From: Portunus trituberculatus | Taxonomy: Eukaryota > Arthropoda > Malacostraca > Decapoda > Portunidae | Reading direction: 5' to 3' | DNA length: 64,000 nucleotides | Assembly: GCF_017591435.1 (NCBI RefSeq) | Contig: NC_059296.1 | Coordinates: forward strand, 5,671,001-5,735,000 | Shown: piece by piece, positions 1 through 26,329 of the stretch | Layout of the letters: every line of letters begins with the position of its first letter | Position numbering within the stretch: position 1 is the first letter of the stretch | The notes under the pieces: model-generated | Database searches by the model: none | Told to the model about the DNA's origin: nothing | The model's input: only the letters and a program-made list of their open reading frames with translations | Position numbers and translations under genes: made by a program

Positions 1-39
1 CACAACATATCCTGACACACATTGATGTCAATAATCATG

Positions 40-286
40 AATGTTAGGAATGTGGCAAGAAGTTTACTGAAAAATCTAACTTAACCACACACACATCCTG
101 ATACACAGTGGTGTGAGGAATCATAAGTGTGAAGAATGAGTGCAACAAAAGATTCCCTACCAATTTTGCTCTCAACAACCACACCTTCAGACACACTGGC
201 TTGAGGGAGTTCAAGTGTGATGTTTGAGGCAAGTATTTCAAGACAAAGAGTGACATTCCCAGGTACATAAAGATGCACTTTTAAGG
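40..286 (+). pseudogene. decayed C2H2 zinc-finger array (about 3 fingers)
   Basis: Read across three frames, this edge fragment gives three successive degenerate C2H2 fingers. The first has C-x2-C with a stop inside it, then GKKFTEKSNLTTH. The second has CNKRFPTNFALNNHTFRH followed by the linker-like HTGLREFKC. The third has CDV, a stop in place of the second cysteine, then GKYFKTKSDIPRYIKMH and a stop. The spacing F-x5-L-x2-H-x3-H and the TG-x4-5-C linkers are typical of Krueppel-type DNA-binding arrays. At least two frameshifts and two in-frame stops show it is not functional. It may continue left of the window, so it could be the broken tail of a longer gene or a dispersed ZNF copy. Confidence 0.72.
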
Positions 287-2860
<2,574 letters not shown>

Positions 2861-2871
2861 GTTCCCGATGA

Positions 2872-2898
2872 TGACGTCACAGCCGAGGTGGTGACTCA
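2872..2898. promoter_or_regulatory. CRE palindrome next to an AP-1 site
   Basis: A perfect full CRE (TGACGTCA, 2872-2879) lies 12 bp before a perfect AP-1/TRE core (TGACTCA, 2892-2898). Both are textbook bZIP binding sites. The position is about 1 kb downstream of the stop codon of the small membrane-protein gene (- strand), so the controlled gene is unknown. A chance occurrence cannot be excluded. Confidence 0.4.
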
Positions 2899-3269
2899 TC
2901 ATACCTCTGAGTGGGCGTCTCTTTCAATACTCAAGTTCGTCAATATATTGCGTAATGTCTAGTGTCTTCTGAGTGTTTCTATGTATTTCTAGGCTCTGGT
3001 GTGTAGATAGAAGCAGTAGAAGAAAAAAAAGGGAAACAAAAGAGAAGGACAAGAAAAGGATTAAAGGAAGAGGAGGAGCCAAGCCTTAATATTTGGTTGT
3101 CTGCCCTGTAATTTTGCCGTTTTTTTTTTTTTTATAATTCATTCTGGTGTTTTGGAAGTATATTTGGGAAGTCTTTAGTGTGCTTCGTATTGCTATACAT
3201 GACTTTTTTTTTAATGTGTTTGCTATGTTATAAGTGTGTTTTGGATGACTTTTGGGTGTTTTCAGTGTG

Positions 3270-3272
<3 letters not shown>

Positions 3273-3347
<75 letters not shown>
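3273..3347. repeat. (TA)n microsatellite
   Basis: An uninterrupted TA dinucleotide run of about 75 bp. Confidence 0.95.
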
Positions 3348-3351
<4 letters not shown>

Positions 3352-3798
3352 AATGATTTCCGTCAATGTATATTTTTAGTTAATCGTACGATGTCCATCT
3401 GTGCTTGCTTTCCTTTTCCTCCTCCTCCCCAGAGTCGCCAGTTTGGTGAAAAGTCGCTAAACAACTATATTTTGTGAGATTTAGCTACCAATTTTCAATT
3501 TGGCTACTTAGCTACATTTTAGCTACTTTTCATCGAATTTGTGTAATCATTCTTACTTGTGTAAAAATACTATCCAAGAGAACAATTATTGAATGAATTT
3601 GCGAGTTGTGTATAATGAACACTGGCGCTGGAGAAAATTTGGTGGAGAATTTGGAGGGAGTAACCAAACTAGGGGTGAGTCCACACCGATCCCCAACCAA
3701 CTACACATCGTATCTCCCTCAGACAGTTGTGGACTGACGCGTATAATATACATACAGGATAGGGCAACCAGTATACAGTACTATGAAATTAATTCGTT

Positions 3799-3800
<2 letters not shown>

Positions 3801-3842
<42 letters not shown>
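3801..3842. repeat. (TC)n microsatellite
   Basis: About 42 bp of TC repeat. It sits about 110 bp beyond the stop codon of the small - strand membrane-protein gene, so it probably lies in that gene's 3' UTR as (GA)n. Confidence 0.9.
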
Positions 3843-3844
<2 letters not shown>

Positions 3845-3950
3845 GAGAATTTGCTCCTGATGAAGACACGTGGACAGACATCACGAATACAAGCCGAAGA
3901 ACTGTTAGCAGATGAATGGGTGACTGGGTGGCTGCCTCTCTCCAACAATT

Positions 3951-4728
3951 TCATCTCTTTTTGTGTCGCTCTAACTTCTGTTTCCGCTTCTCCAGTCGGC
4001 GACGCTCGCGGCTCCAGAAGGTCCTCACGAGCTTCACAGAAAACATACCTGCGTGAAAGGGGAGCAAGCTGGCAAGAAGGATGCCATGGGGTCATACCAG
4101 TACAAATTAACAAGCTATCTCTATTATTCAAGCTGGAGGATGTTGCATGGCTCGTCGTTTGCCTATCTTCACCTGTCATTAAGTACTGAGGTACGAGAAG
4201 CATGGACGTATGGGCGGAGAGAAGGGACGAGGAGGGGTGGTGTGGAGGATGAGAGGAAGGAGGCAGGCTTATGATACACGTCTGAGACAACTTTTAGTCA
4301 ATGACTACTGACAATGTCAGTTGTCATTGACTAAGTCATACTTTTTTCATGTCAGTCTGACATGAAAAAAAGTATGATAGACGTTATGTTGAATTGATTT
4401 TGAAGGTAGGAAACTGCTTCATCAAGTAGGCAGCCAACATTACACACTATACAGTAAATAATGTAAAAAAAAATGCAAACAATCGTATTCATTTATATAA
4501 ATTGGCACAGACATTGGTTGTATCAATAATTAACCAATATGAATTTGCAAGCTTATTACCAATGTAGTGTTTGTCAGGCCAGGACATGAGGCACTAACCA
4601 ATGAGAGGGATGAGGACAGCCGCTGCCACGAAGAAGATACCATTGGAGAAGGTGTGTTGTATTGGCCCGTCCGGACCTCCACCTCCAAGCTCCACCATGC
4701 CAAAGCGACAGTCCACGCGGCGAACACG
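3951..4728 (-). CDS. 65-residue single-pass membrane protein, two exons
   Basis: Exon A is 4728-4599 (ATG at 4698-4696) and exon B is 4048-3951 (stop at 3953-3951). Exon A follows a TTTGAGTAG acceptor and ends ATT-G before gttagt. Exon B follows a pyrimidine-rich CACGCAG acceptor and starts GT-ATG, so the phase-1 join gives a glycine. The protein has a Gly-rich N-terminus (MVELGGGGPDGPIQH), one hydrophobic segment at about residues 20-40 (GIFFVAAAVLIPLIGMFSV) and a strongly basic, probably helical tail (residues 42-65) rich in Arg/Lys and ending HKKR. The positive tail predicts an N-out/C-in orientation. Upstream of the ATG the exon stays open in frame back to the acceptor, so a longer N-terminus cannot be excluded. 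The layout resembles small integral membrane proteins, but I do not recognise the family and assign no function. Confidence 0.6.
4295..4377. repeat. two adjacent near-perfect palindromes
   Basis: Palindrome 1 has arms 4295-4313 and 4315-4333: 19 bp, one mismatch, 1-nt loop. Palindrome 2 has arms 4337-4355 and 4357-4376: 19-20 bp with one extra A and a 1-nt loop. They are 3 bp apart and lie within the intron of the small membrane-protein gene. Confidence 0.9.
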
Positions 4729-5116
4729 CTACTCAAACTTTTCTTGCATCACCGTTCTTTGTTGAAGCTTTCGGATCATCAGGCATCATTCTCAGTCACA
4801 TATCGAGTGAGTACTGAAAACATTACAAATCTTCCGTAATGCTTGCTTATTCGTGTGTTACTGAGTGGTGATATCACACTGACACACTCCATTACTGCCA
4901 CGCATCACTGCTCACTGCGTCTCTTAATTAACGTCGTCACTGCAGCACCCTGCACCGATTCATTGGCATTTCGGGCTACCGTGGAAAGGTTTCTCCCAAG
5001 TGGTGCTTGATGATTGTACTATGTTCCCTGTATTCAGAATGATGGTTATTTCAAGAGATTTCCAGACCAACATATTTTTGGTTCTCGTTAGTGTTTTTCC
5101 ATATGTAGTATATGTA

Positions 5117-5241
<125 letters not shown>

Positions 5242-5729
5242 CACGGGATTGCAACATATTGCACGATAGAGTTTGCTCCAGCTTGTCTTGCACAACGCAC
5301 GTGATGGAGTTAATGAACAGTAAGATATTTATTAATTGTTATTATGTTTTTCAGTTATCATTGTACCAATTACGTCATTTTTTAACACCACTTTCTGCCA
5401 CCTTTCAATAATTTTAACTTTTCTTTTTCTAGCAAGGAAACTAACTCTGCCGCCGCGGCCATTCACTATCCGTGATTCCTGCTCGATCCGCGAAATGTCA
5501 TCCTTTCCTTCACTATATCCCGAGACTGAAAGATTTCTTATAAACTTAAGCTACAATATGATGGAGCCAATGTTTTTTTTTTTTTTTTTTCACCCAGCCT
5601 TTCACCTCTTTTCCCACGTAGCGTAGCTTCCACTTTTTTTCATCCTTGGTGCATTGACTTATCGGTAAGTGAATGCCATAGGAAGGGTGGCGGTGTAGGA
5701 CTTAGAAGACTATCAACTAGAATAATCCA

Positions 5730-5731
<2 letters not shown>

Positions 5732-5782
<51 letters not shown>
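5732..5782. repeat. (TC)n microsatellite
   Basis: About 50 bp of TC repeat. Confidence 0.95.
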
Positions 5783-5786
<4 letters not shown>

Positions 5787-6150
5787 CATACACGCGCGCA
5801 CACACAGGGATGAGAGGAGAAAGGAAAGTGCTCTAGAAGCTTACGTCAGCGGCGGAGAGTCATCTAATGGCAGCTCAGGGGCATAAAGAAAGAAGGCAGA
5901 GGTCAAGTGTGGCTTTACTGGGAACAAGAGTACTGCTTCTCGCTGTAAACTGACGGACAAATAGTTTAGTCAATCCTTCGAGTTTAGCACCGCACTTACA
6001 GTATTCTTGGTTCGTATCCTCAAACTTTTCTGTACTTCATCTCCACTGTTTCAAGATGCTTTATTTAAATTTACACGAATTTCAAATTGTTTTTACGGTT
6101 CTAGTGGTATATTGACAAGATTTCTACATTATTAACTGAAAAAAAACAAC

Positions 6151-6308
6151 TCTTGAGAACCTCGCTAATCATCATCTTTGTACAGCCTTAGAAAAAATCG
6201 TGGTGAGAGATCAAAACATTTCTGAGTAGGGACCTTATCATATGCTCTGCTCTCTCACCACGACTATATTTTCTAAAGCCACAGAAATGAATACCCTGGT
6301 TCTCAAGG
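6151..6308. mobile_element. 158-bp palindromic MITE-like element
   Basis: The ends are inverted (CTTGAGAACC at 6152-6161 and GGTTCTCAAG at 6298-6307). An inner inverted block pairs TTAGAAAA..TCGTGGTGAGAGA with TCTCTCACCACGA..TTTTCTAAA. Related half-copies occur near 34.89 and 34.99 kb. No coding capacity is seen. The family is not identified. Confidence 0.6.
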
Positions 6309-6888
6309 CTTGCAATGTGTATTCGCTGAGAACATTCATGAATCACTAGCACAAGTGAGTACTTTTGCAGGTACTACTTAACACTGCGTACAGATCGAGT
6401 ACATAGATGGTGATTGAACAAGTTGTCTGCCTCTCTTCAAACAGTGCATTAAGTGTATCAATATTTTTCAGTCAGTGGAACGAGATTAAGTGTTTGACGG
6501 GGAAGGTTCTGGTGGAGGGGAACTGCTGGCTGGCGGCATTGACAAGGCGAGGCGTACTGTGTTCCATCTGTTATTGGTTAGATACGAGTATTTTTGGCAT
6601 TATACATATCAACAAGTGTAAGATGAGTGCGTCCACTAATCCATTCGCATCTTATATGATCGGAAGCAATAGGGGTGGATGTGGTAGGTGCAAATAATAC
6701 CAGGCGTGCAACAGCAACACCACCACCAGTAGCGTCACTCACCAACTTTAAGGTGTATCTGTACGCCCTCTAACATTTACCACCAGCCTTCCTCCTCAGC
6801 CAGTTCACGCGTACACCTCTTGTCTCCCTTTCTTACTGTGTATTCCAACACTAAACGCTCTAACGTCAGATTACTACTATTATACTGC

Positions 6889-6890
6889 TG

Positions 6891-6957
<67 letters not shown>
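6889..6957. repeat. (CTA)n microsatellite
   Basis: About 69 bp of CTA triplets, followed by imperfect TGCTAC triplets. Confidence 0.95.
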
Positions 6958-6962
<5 letters not shown>

Positions 6963-7076
6963 TTGTTGCTACTGCTACTGCTACTACCACTACTACTACT
7001 ATACACGTACACAAGATATTCTGCGACCGTGACAGATTTCAGCTTGTGTTTACCGATGCAGTTTTCTGAGCAAAGG

Positions 7077-7109
<33 letters not shown>

Positions 7110-7139
7110 GTTTAGAGAACGTTCACACTGTCAGGAAGA

Positions 7140-7330
7140 GTAGCGATGTCCCTTAGCGTGGCGAGGCTAGGGCGTGCAATCTGCGTGTGGCGGTAGGCGT
7201 TTCACAGGCAGCGGAAAGGCTCGTGCAGGGCCAGCCGTCAGGACAGCGGTGTTAGAGGCACTGAGAGTCTGACAGGCTACCGCCCCCGCGAGCCGCCGCC
7301 CCCGCCGCCCACATCGCCTCTTCCAGGGAT
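7140..7330 (+). promoter_or_regulatory. GC-rich, CpG-containing block, candidate GM130 promoter
   Basis: This is the most GC- and CpG-rich stretch upstream of GM130. It ends in CCGCCCCCGCGAGCC and CCGCCGCCC type GC boxes. The first GM130 coding exon begins eight bases before the ATG at a splice acceptor, so a non-coding first exon must lie upstream, and this block is the obvious candidate. No TATA box or mapped start supports it. Confidence 0.35.
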
Positions 7331-7394
7331 TCCTCCTCTATACCTCCTCTAATATCACTGTACTCCCATCCGACCCATCTCATCCGCCTCCCCC

Positions 7395-7397
<3 letters not shown>

Positions 7398-7460
<63 letters not shown>
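7398..7460. repeat. (TC)n microsatellite
   Basis: About 62 bp of TC repeat. Confidence 0.95.
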
Positions 7461-7461
<1 letters not shown>

Positions 7462-7730
7462 GTGAATACGTTCTTATTTATTAATGTATATAGTTATTTG
7501 TATATTTCCATACATGTACGTATATCTTACTCTTATTCAAGCTGGAATGACATTGTTGAGAGGTTCATTAATTCATGCCTTAAAGCATTAATTACTGCCC
7601 TCGTCTACAGGTATACGGTTACTGCTCTAATTGTGTGTTTCCCCTTGCTCCTCTTCTTTCCTCTCCTCCTTCACTCCCTCCCTCTCACCAGCTGACGATT
7701 TATTGATTGTAAACCTCCTCCTCCCCTCTT

Positions 7731-7787
7731 CCACCACCACCACCTCCTCCTCCTCCTCCTCCTCCTCCTCCTCCTCCTCCTCCTCCT
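7731..7787. repeat. (CAC)n(CTC)n triplet repeat
   Basis: ACC/CAC triplets switch to CTC triplets. Open frames across it are artefacts of the repeat. Confidence 0.9.
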
Positions 7788-7889
7788 TTCCCCAGCTTAC
7801 TGAACGCTCCATGTGTAAACATTGCCTGTTGAATGAATGCCATTGCCACTATATCATGACTCACAGTATTAAAGGGAAATTTCGACAGG

Positions 7890-7892
<3 letters not shown>

Positions 7893-7958
<66 letters not shown>
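7893..7958. repeat. (CA)n microsatellite
   Basis: About 66 bp of CA repeat. Confidence 0.95.
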
Positions 7959-7961
<3 letters not shown>

Positions 7962-8082
7962 TCTATGTATCTTTTTATCTATACAGATCTACCTTTCCAT
8001 CTCCTCTTCCTCTCAGTCTATCCTCCCTCGCCCTTTCTTTAAATTGGACTATCAGGTCTTGTAGGGCCTTGTAGGAAGCCAA

Positions 8083-8190
8083 TGTATGCATGTATTTGTG
8101 CATATATGTATGTATGAATGTATGCATGCATATATGTATGTATGTATGTATGTATTATGTATGTACCATGTATGTGTTTGCGACCCTACG
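8083..8190. repeat. degenerate (ATGT)n repeat
   Basis: Interrupted ATGT/ATGC tetranucleotides over about 100 bp. Confidence 0.85.
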
Positions 8191-8271
8191 TGTACTATAT
8201 GTATATATTACACATAAGTCTTCTTTTGTTAATCTCCATATAAATGTTTGTGTTCTATAATGCATTACAAC

Positions 8272-8273
<2 letters not shown>

Positions 8274-8323
<50 letters not shown>
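8274..8323. repeat. (GA)n microsatellite
   Basis: About 50 bp of GA repeat in the intron just upstream of the GM130 start exon. It is followed 60 bp later by a short (TC)n that could pair with it. Confidence 0.95.
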
Positions 8324-8324
<1 letters not shown>

Positions 8325-8546
8325 ATCTTCTGTCAGTGCGATCAGCTGGTGTGCATGGAGAGTCAAATCAAGGATATCAATACATCTCTCTCTCTCTCTC
8401 TCATCAGTCAGAAGCATAAAACGACAATACGAGCCGCTCACAACAATATAAAACACACTAAAACTTATAAGTTGAACCAAAATAGTGTATCTTATAAAAA
8501 TAAAATACATTCTTCACATATTTCCACTTTGCCTTCCTCGCTGCAG

Positions 8547-21514
<12,968 letters not shown>

Positions 21515-21592
21515 GGTACAAGTATCATTGTAGGGTTGCTGTCTACTGATTTGTACTTAAAGGTGTTATGTCACAGCATATCTCTCTTTTTT

Positions 21593-21730
<138 letters not shown>

Positions 21731-22118
21731 GTGTTACATAGTGTTACATATTTCATTCTTGCCTTCTTCCTCACATTGTTTCTTCATCTACTTTACGAGT
21801 GAAGTAGTTTTATTATCTTAGTGCATGTCCTATCCATTCTGAAACTGTTGTTCACCAATCACCTGAAATGTATCTTTTGATAATCATTAACTTGTTTCAG
21901 TTGTACAGCCACTCTGAGGAAGGGCATAATATATTTCACCTGTCATCTTTGTCGTACAATCGTGCATATGACAAAATGTGGTCCCTAAAACTTTTCTTAT
22001 TTTCTCCTCTCATTGACCTGTCTATCATCTAATTGAGATGCCACATAATGTTTAACACTTACAGTATTGCACTTATTTATTAATATTATTCAGTTTATCC
22101 ACATAGAAGTTAAAACGT

Positions 22119-22290
22119 ACAGTGGAACCTCAGTTGCCAGCGTCTAGTTTTTCGTACAAATCAGTTGCTGAACAAAGTTTTTAGCTCTAAATTGGTTCAT
22201 ATGTAGTACTATAACTCTGTTGACAAACAATCCATGGAAAATAGATTAATCCGTTTATTTGGACCCCTGGCCTGTGTTTGAAAGAGCAAC
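22119..22290 (+). mobile_element. one end of a mariner/pogo-type DNA transposon
   Basis: The segment begins ACAGTGGAACCTC, a terminal motif characteristic of a widespread mariner/pogo (Tigger-like) group. It continues with the subterminal pattern TCGTACAAATCAGTTG..AGCTCTAAATTGGTTC seen in such ends. No matching inverted right end was found, so it is a truncated relic. A short frame from 22372 beginning MPKRHLTDSK may be a transposase-start remnant but is too short to call. Confidence 0.5.
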
Positions 22291-23616
22291 TCTGCACGCA
22301 CCCACAGTCCCTGCAGCACATATCCTGTATCAAACACTTTTGTGTGCCTCTCAGCTGGAATGCCTAAACGGCATCTAACTGACAGTAAGATGGAATGCGC
22401 TGATCTTCCTGATGAAGTTTATCATGCATCACTAGCTGTCTTGGAATAGGTGAGGTACCTCTGTGTCGTGATCGGCTGTCATGACAAATATGGCTTCCCA
22501 AACAAGCATCTTGCGGAATCTTGTGATTTTCAAGACTTGCCATACCAGCAAAGCATTTTGGAAATAATACTACCGTTCATCCAACATGGGTAAAAACAGA
22601 AAATAAGAACATTTTATAAATGTGCCCTTCAGGAATGGATTAAGTTCAGCAACTGATATTCCAGTGTATGCATTGTGAGTTTATCTCTCATTCTATAATG
22701 AACACCTCTTCCTAAAGAAGACCCATGGAATGGTCTTGCTGAGTGGCTAGGCTTCTCCAAAAAGTGAATGTTGGTGTTCTCTACCATGCCGTATGTCCTT
22801 TTCCCATTCTCTCTCTATTCTCTATATTGTATTGTACTAAAAGATGGTGCTGGGATGGGATCTACTCCCCATTGTCCATTTTTCCTATTCCCTAAAGTGA
22901 TGAAGTGTGACACTGGGGAACAATGATTTGCTCCTTGGAGATGGTTGGGTTGGTGTGGACGACTGGGGCAGGGTATGCTGTGTTTGTATTGTCATGGCTC
23001 GTCTCACACAGTAGTGGAGCACCTGTGAGGAGTGCTGACCCAAGCTGTCCAAGTCTTATCCAGTATGACTTAAAGTTTAAAAATGGTTTAATTCATCATT
23101 TTTTATTTTGTTTGCTCCATTTTATTAATTATGTGATGTATTTGAATAGAGAAGGATGTAATGTGCAATTCTGTATCCCAGCCAGCATGACCAGATTCAT
23201 TGCACATAATGATCTCTACTTTGTCAGTAATTCAGTGATATTGAATATTGGATTTTGCTCAGCACTGCATAGGAACCCTTGATCATAATCAAAATTCTGG
23301 AAGCATATGAAGTCATGTTGTTACATTCCATATGAGATAGACAGGCAATATGCTTTGTCTGACTGACTGATACCTGTACTCTGCATTTATGACCCCAGCT
23401 AGTTCATCCGTCACTTTTTTTATTAATATCTCAATACCAAATGTTCTAGTTGTTTTAAGAGGTCTGAAGATTTTTGACTAGTACTTGTTTTTTATGAAAT
23501 TACTTAAAGGGTTTTCATATTTAGCCCTTTGAAATATCCAAGAAAATCTTGTTCTCCTCATGCAGGTTTTTTCCTCACATCAACGCTTGGCAACTGTATC
23601 TGATGTGGTTACTTAA

Positions 23617-24191
23617 GGGGGTATCACACTGGCCTATGATATGCAGAACGCGGGCCATGGTTCTTGGTACAAAACCAGGAACATTATCACACACAAGCTG
23701 CCCGTGTTCTTGCTATGCTAGGCAAACAGCCCAGCAACCAAGACCAAGCCTAATCAAAATAAAACAGAACAAAACCATGCCACTTATATCTCAGCCTTTG
23801 CTTCGTTCTGGAATTGCATTTGCACTTCCTCTTATTGAAGAATAGTAAGTAAAAGAAACTAGAGGAAAACCGAGACGTGCGCGACAGCAACTTTGGAGTC
23901 AGAGGTGGTTGCCACGAGCCCAAACTACCGACAGATATATATATATTTTATCTTTCTAAATTGATGAAATATTATTTAATATTCCAATATGAAAAATTAG
24001 GCATGTTCTTTTTAGTTTAAATAAAAGGTTTTTATTACATATATATGTTTATTTTATTATTGGGATGGCATACAGAGAACCGGGATAGATTTGAAGCCAA
24101 CCCAACTTTGCTCTGTTAATCCCGGGCAAGTTCCAGCTATCTGGAGTGGATGTTTTTCGTTCCGCGAATCATAGGCCAGTGTGATAGCCCT
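23617..24191. mobile_element. 575-bp MITE flanked by TTAA (piggyBac-type insertion)
   Basis: Terminal inverted repeats of about 35 bp: the left end reads GGGGGTATCACACTGG then CCTATGAT, and the right end is the inverse, ATCATAGG then CCAGTGTGATAGCCC. Both ends abut TTAA (23613-23616 and 24192-24195), the target duplication made by piggyBac-class transposases. The interior has no coding capacity, so it is non-autonomous. Confidence 0.85.
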
Positions 24192-24925
24192 TTAATGGTG
24201 TTGGTCTTGCATGAGAGACATTTAGAGTGACATTACATCAATGACCCTTCAGCCACACCTGCTGGCCTCATGTACCACACACTTTTGCCTCAACTTGTGG
24301 ATGTGAGGAGAGGAACAGCATTTGCCAACCAGAGCTGCATTGATCACCTCATTTCGGTTCTTTTGAAATGATGTAAGCTGTGGGAGTAATGGGAGACCTT
24401 CAGCGTTTCTTGTTTTTGTCTTTGTTTGATGATTTAGACAACTTTTTTTTTTACAATTTGCCCCTTTGGGGTAAATGTAGCAATTGTCCATTGCCTTTGT
24501 CACCTTCTCAGCAGTGGCAAATTGTCTTTCTTGCCATAGCTTTCCTCTGGCTCCGCTGTTAGTTTCATCAAAAATCTTATCTTCTTAATTCTACATTCAA
24601 TTTTCTTTCCTTGAGGTTGTGGAACATGGAGGAATGTGAGTAGATGATTTGTCTTTCACCAAGGGTTGAGTTTCTCCTTATGCCTTCAACAGCCTCTTCC
24701 CTTTGCTCCTCTCCAAACTGAGGTCCCCATTCAGTCACCTTTAGAGATCTCAACTAAGTCATCTTCAATTACTTCAGTGTTAGGAGAGCTAAGACTCAAG
24801 TGGATTATGGTCAGCCAACACCCACTTGGTCTTGGCTGTTCCAACACTACTCTGTATGGTTTTATATATTTGAAACATTATTCATGCAATTTAGAATTAT
24901 ATTGTATATTAGAAAATGTTATTAA

Positions 24926-24928
<3 letters not shown>

Positions 24929-25006
<78 letters not shown>
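24929..25006. repeat. (TG)n microsatellite
   Basis: About 78 bp of TG repeat in the GM130 3' flank. Confidence 0.95.
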
Positions 25007-25010
<4 letters not shown>

Positions 25011-26329
25011 GAATATTTACATTATTGTGCATTTGATCTTATGAGATAGTCCCAGGTGCTTGAAGTTTTCTGGTTTTATGATTTATAAAGATTGCTATTT
25101 TTAATAAAGTTATTGACATTGTTATTGAGTGTTTGTATTGAACTAATTAGGTTTATAATTGTGTATATGAAGATGGTAGACAATCTCAGCTTGACCCAGG
25201 AATACTTTACTTCTCTTAGGTTTCAACTACACGTCTTTCTTGGAGAGACACAGTACAACACAAGGTCATGCAGTATGTATAGAATTTTTCATAGCTCAAC
25301 CCACCTCAGTCTTATACTTTGGACTGAATGGGAGGGAGAGAACTATGGAAATTGTGTACATAACCACAAGAAAGACAACCAACCACAAGGAAGGGTTTAT
25401 CACTGGTATATGGCGCCATGCTACTGGTTCTCTCAGCAATGGAGAAAATTAACCAATCAGGACACTCCATTGCTAGACTTCATGTGGACTGAGCCACAAG
25501 AAATTGTATATATACTGTGTGGTCATTTGATGTATTGTATCTCTCTGAGGAAGACTTGTAGTCAAAATGTAAGAGATGTAAAGTATTCCAGAGTCAACCT
25601 AAGATTTGTCTATCACCTTCACTACTGAACTGTCCATATAACTGTATCAGTGTGTGTATCATTATGAAGAATGGCTGTGTCTGTAATACAGGAAATGATT
25701 AATTTTGCACTGGTACCAACCTGCAACTTCTGTCAAGCTGTAAAGAGCAACCAGAAGACTAGAGGTGAGGAACACTTCCTATTTGTCTTATCTGTTTTCA
25801 TCTGATCTTTCTAAGTATCTTTGATAATTATGTAATAATTGGCTTCCTTCCTACCATCATCACTTGACCATCTATGACTATATGAACAAAATAAATTAGA
25901 GGATGAAATTACAGAGAAAAGTACTTGATTGTTTTAAATGTCATATAAAAACACCTAGGTAGATAGATATTTAACCACTCTGTGTGGAATTATATGATAT
26001 GCAATTTTTGCCACTTTTCCATAATAGAGACAATTGGAAAACAGCTCAGTAATAAATTATATTCACAGGAAATGTAAGCAGAAAAAAGTACAGATTGTTT
26101 ATCTAGATATTTAATTACTGTATGGAGAATTATAAACTAGTTAATTTTTCATTAATTTTCACAATAGGGACAATCAGGATATGCATGCATTAATAGCAAA
26201 TTTAAGCTTTTTCCAGTGACGCTTCTAGACCCTCTTACTCCTAACTGTGTGGCGAGCTGAAAGCTACTCTGGTCTGGTGGTTGACGTGAGTATTTAGATT
26301 AGAGTCATAGGTCAAGAGGAACTGGTAGG

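Noticed and set aside
3593..4290. 198-residue + frame and 149-residue - frame
   Set aside because: The + frame runs through a (TC)n tract. The - frame overlaps the real last exon of the small membrane-protein gene in the wrong frame.
5429..5500. - strand frame MAAAAELVSLLEKEKLKLLK as the first exon of the small membrane-protein gene
   Set aside because: The only nearby donors are weak and the phase could not be matched with confidence. The ATG in the 4728-4599 exon already gives a complete protein.
25092..25628. 178-residue + strand open frame downstream of GM130
   Set aside because: No domain, no repeated family motif and unusual composition. A second overlapping frame is equally open, which suggests chance in AT-rich DNA. 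It may lie in a GM130 3' UTR.
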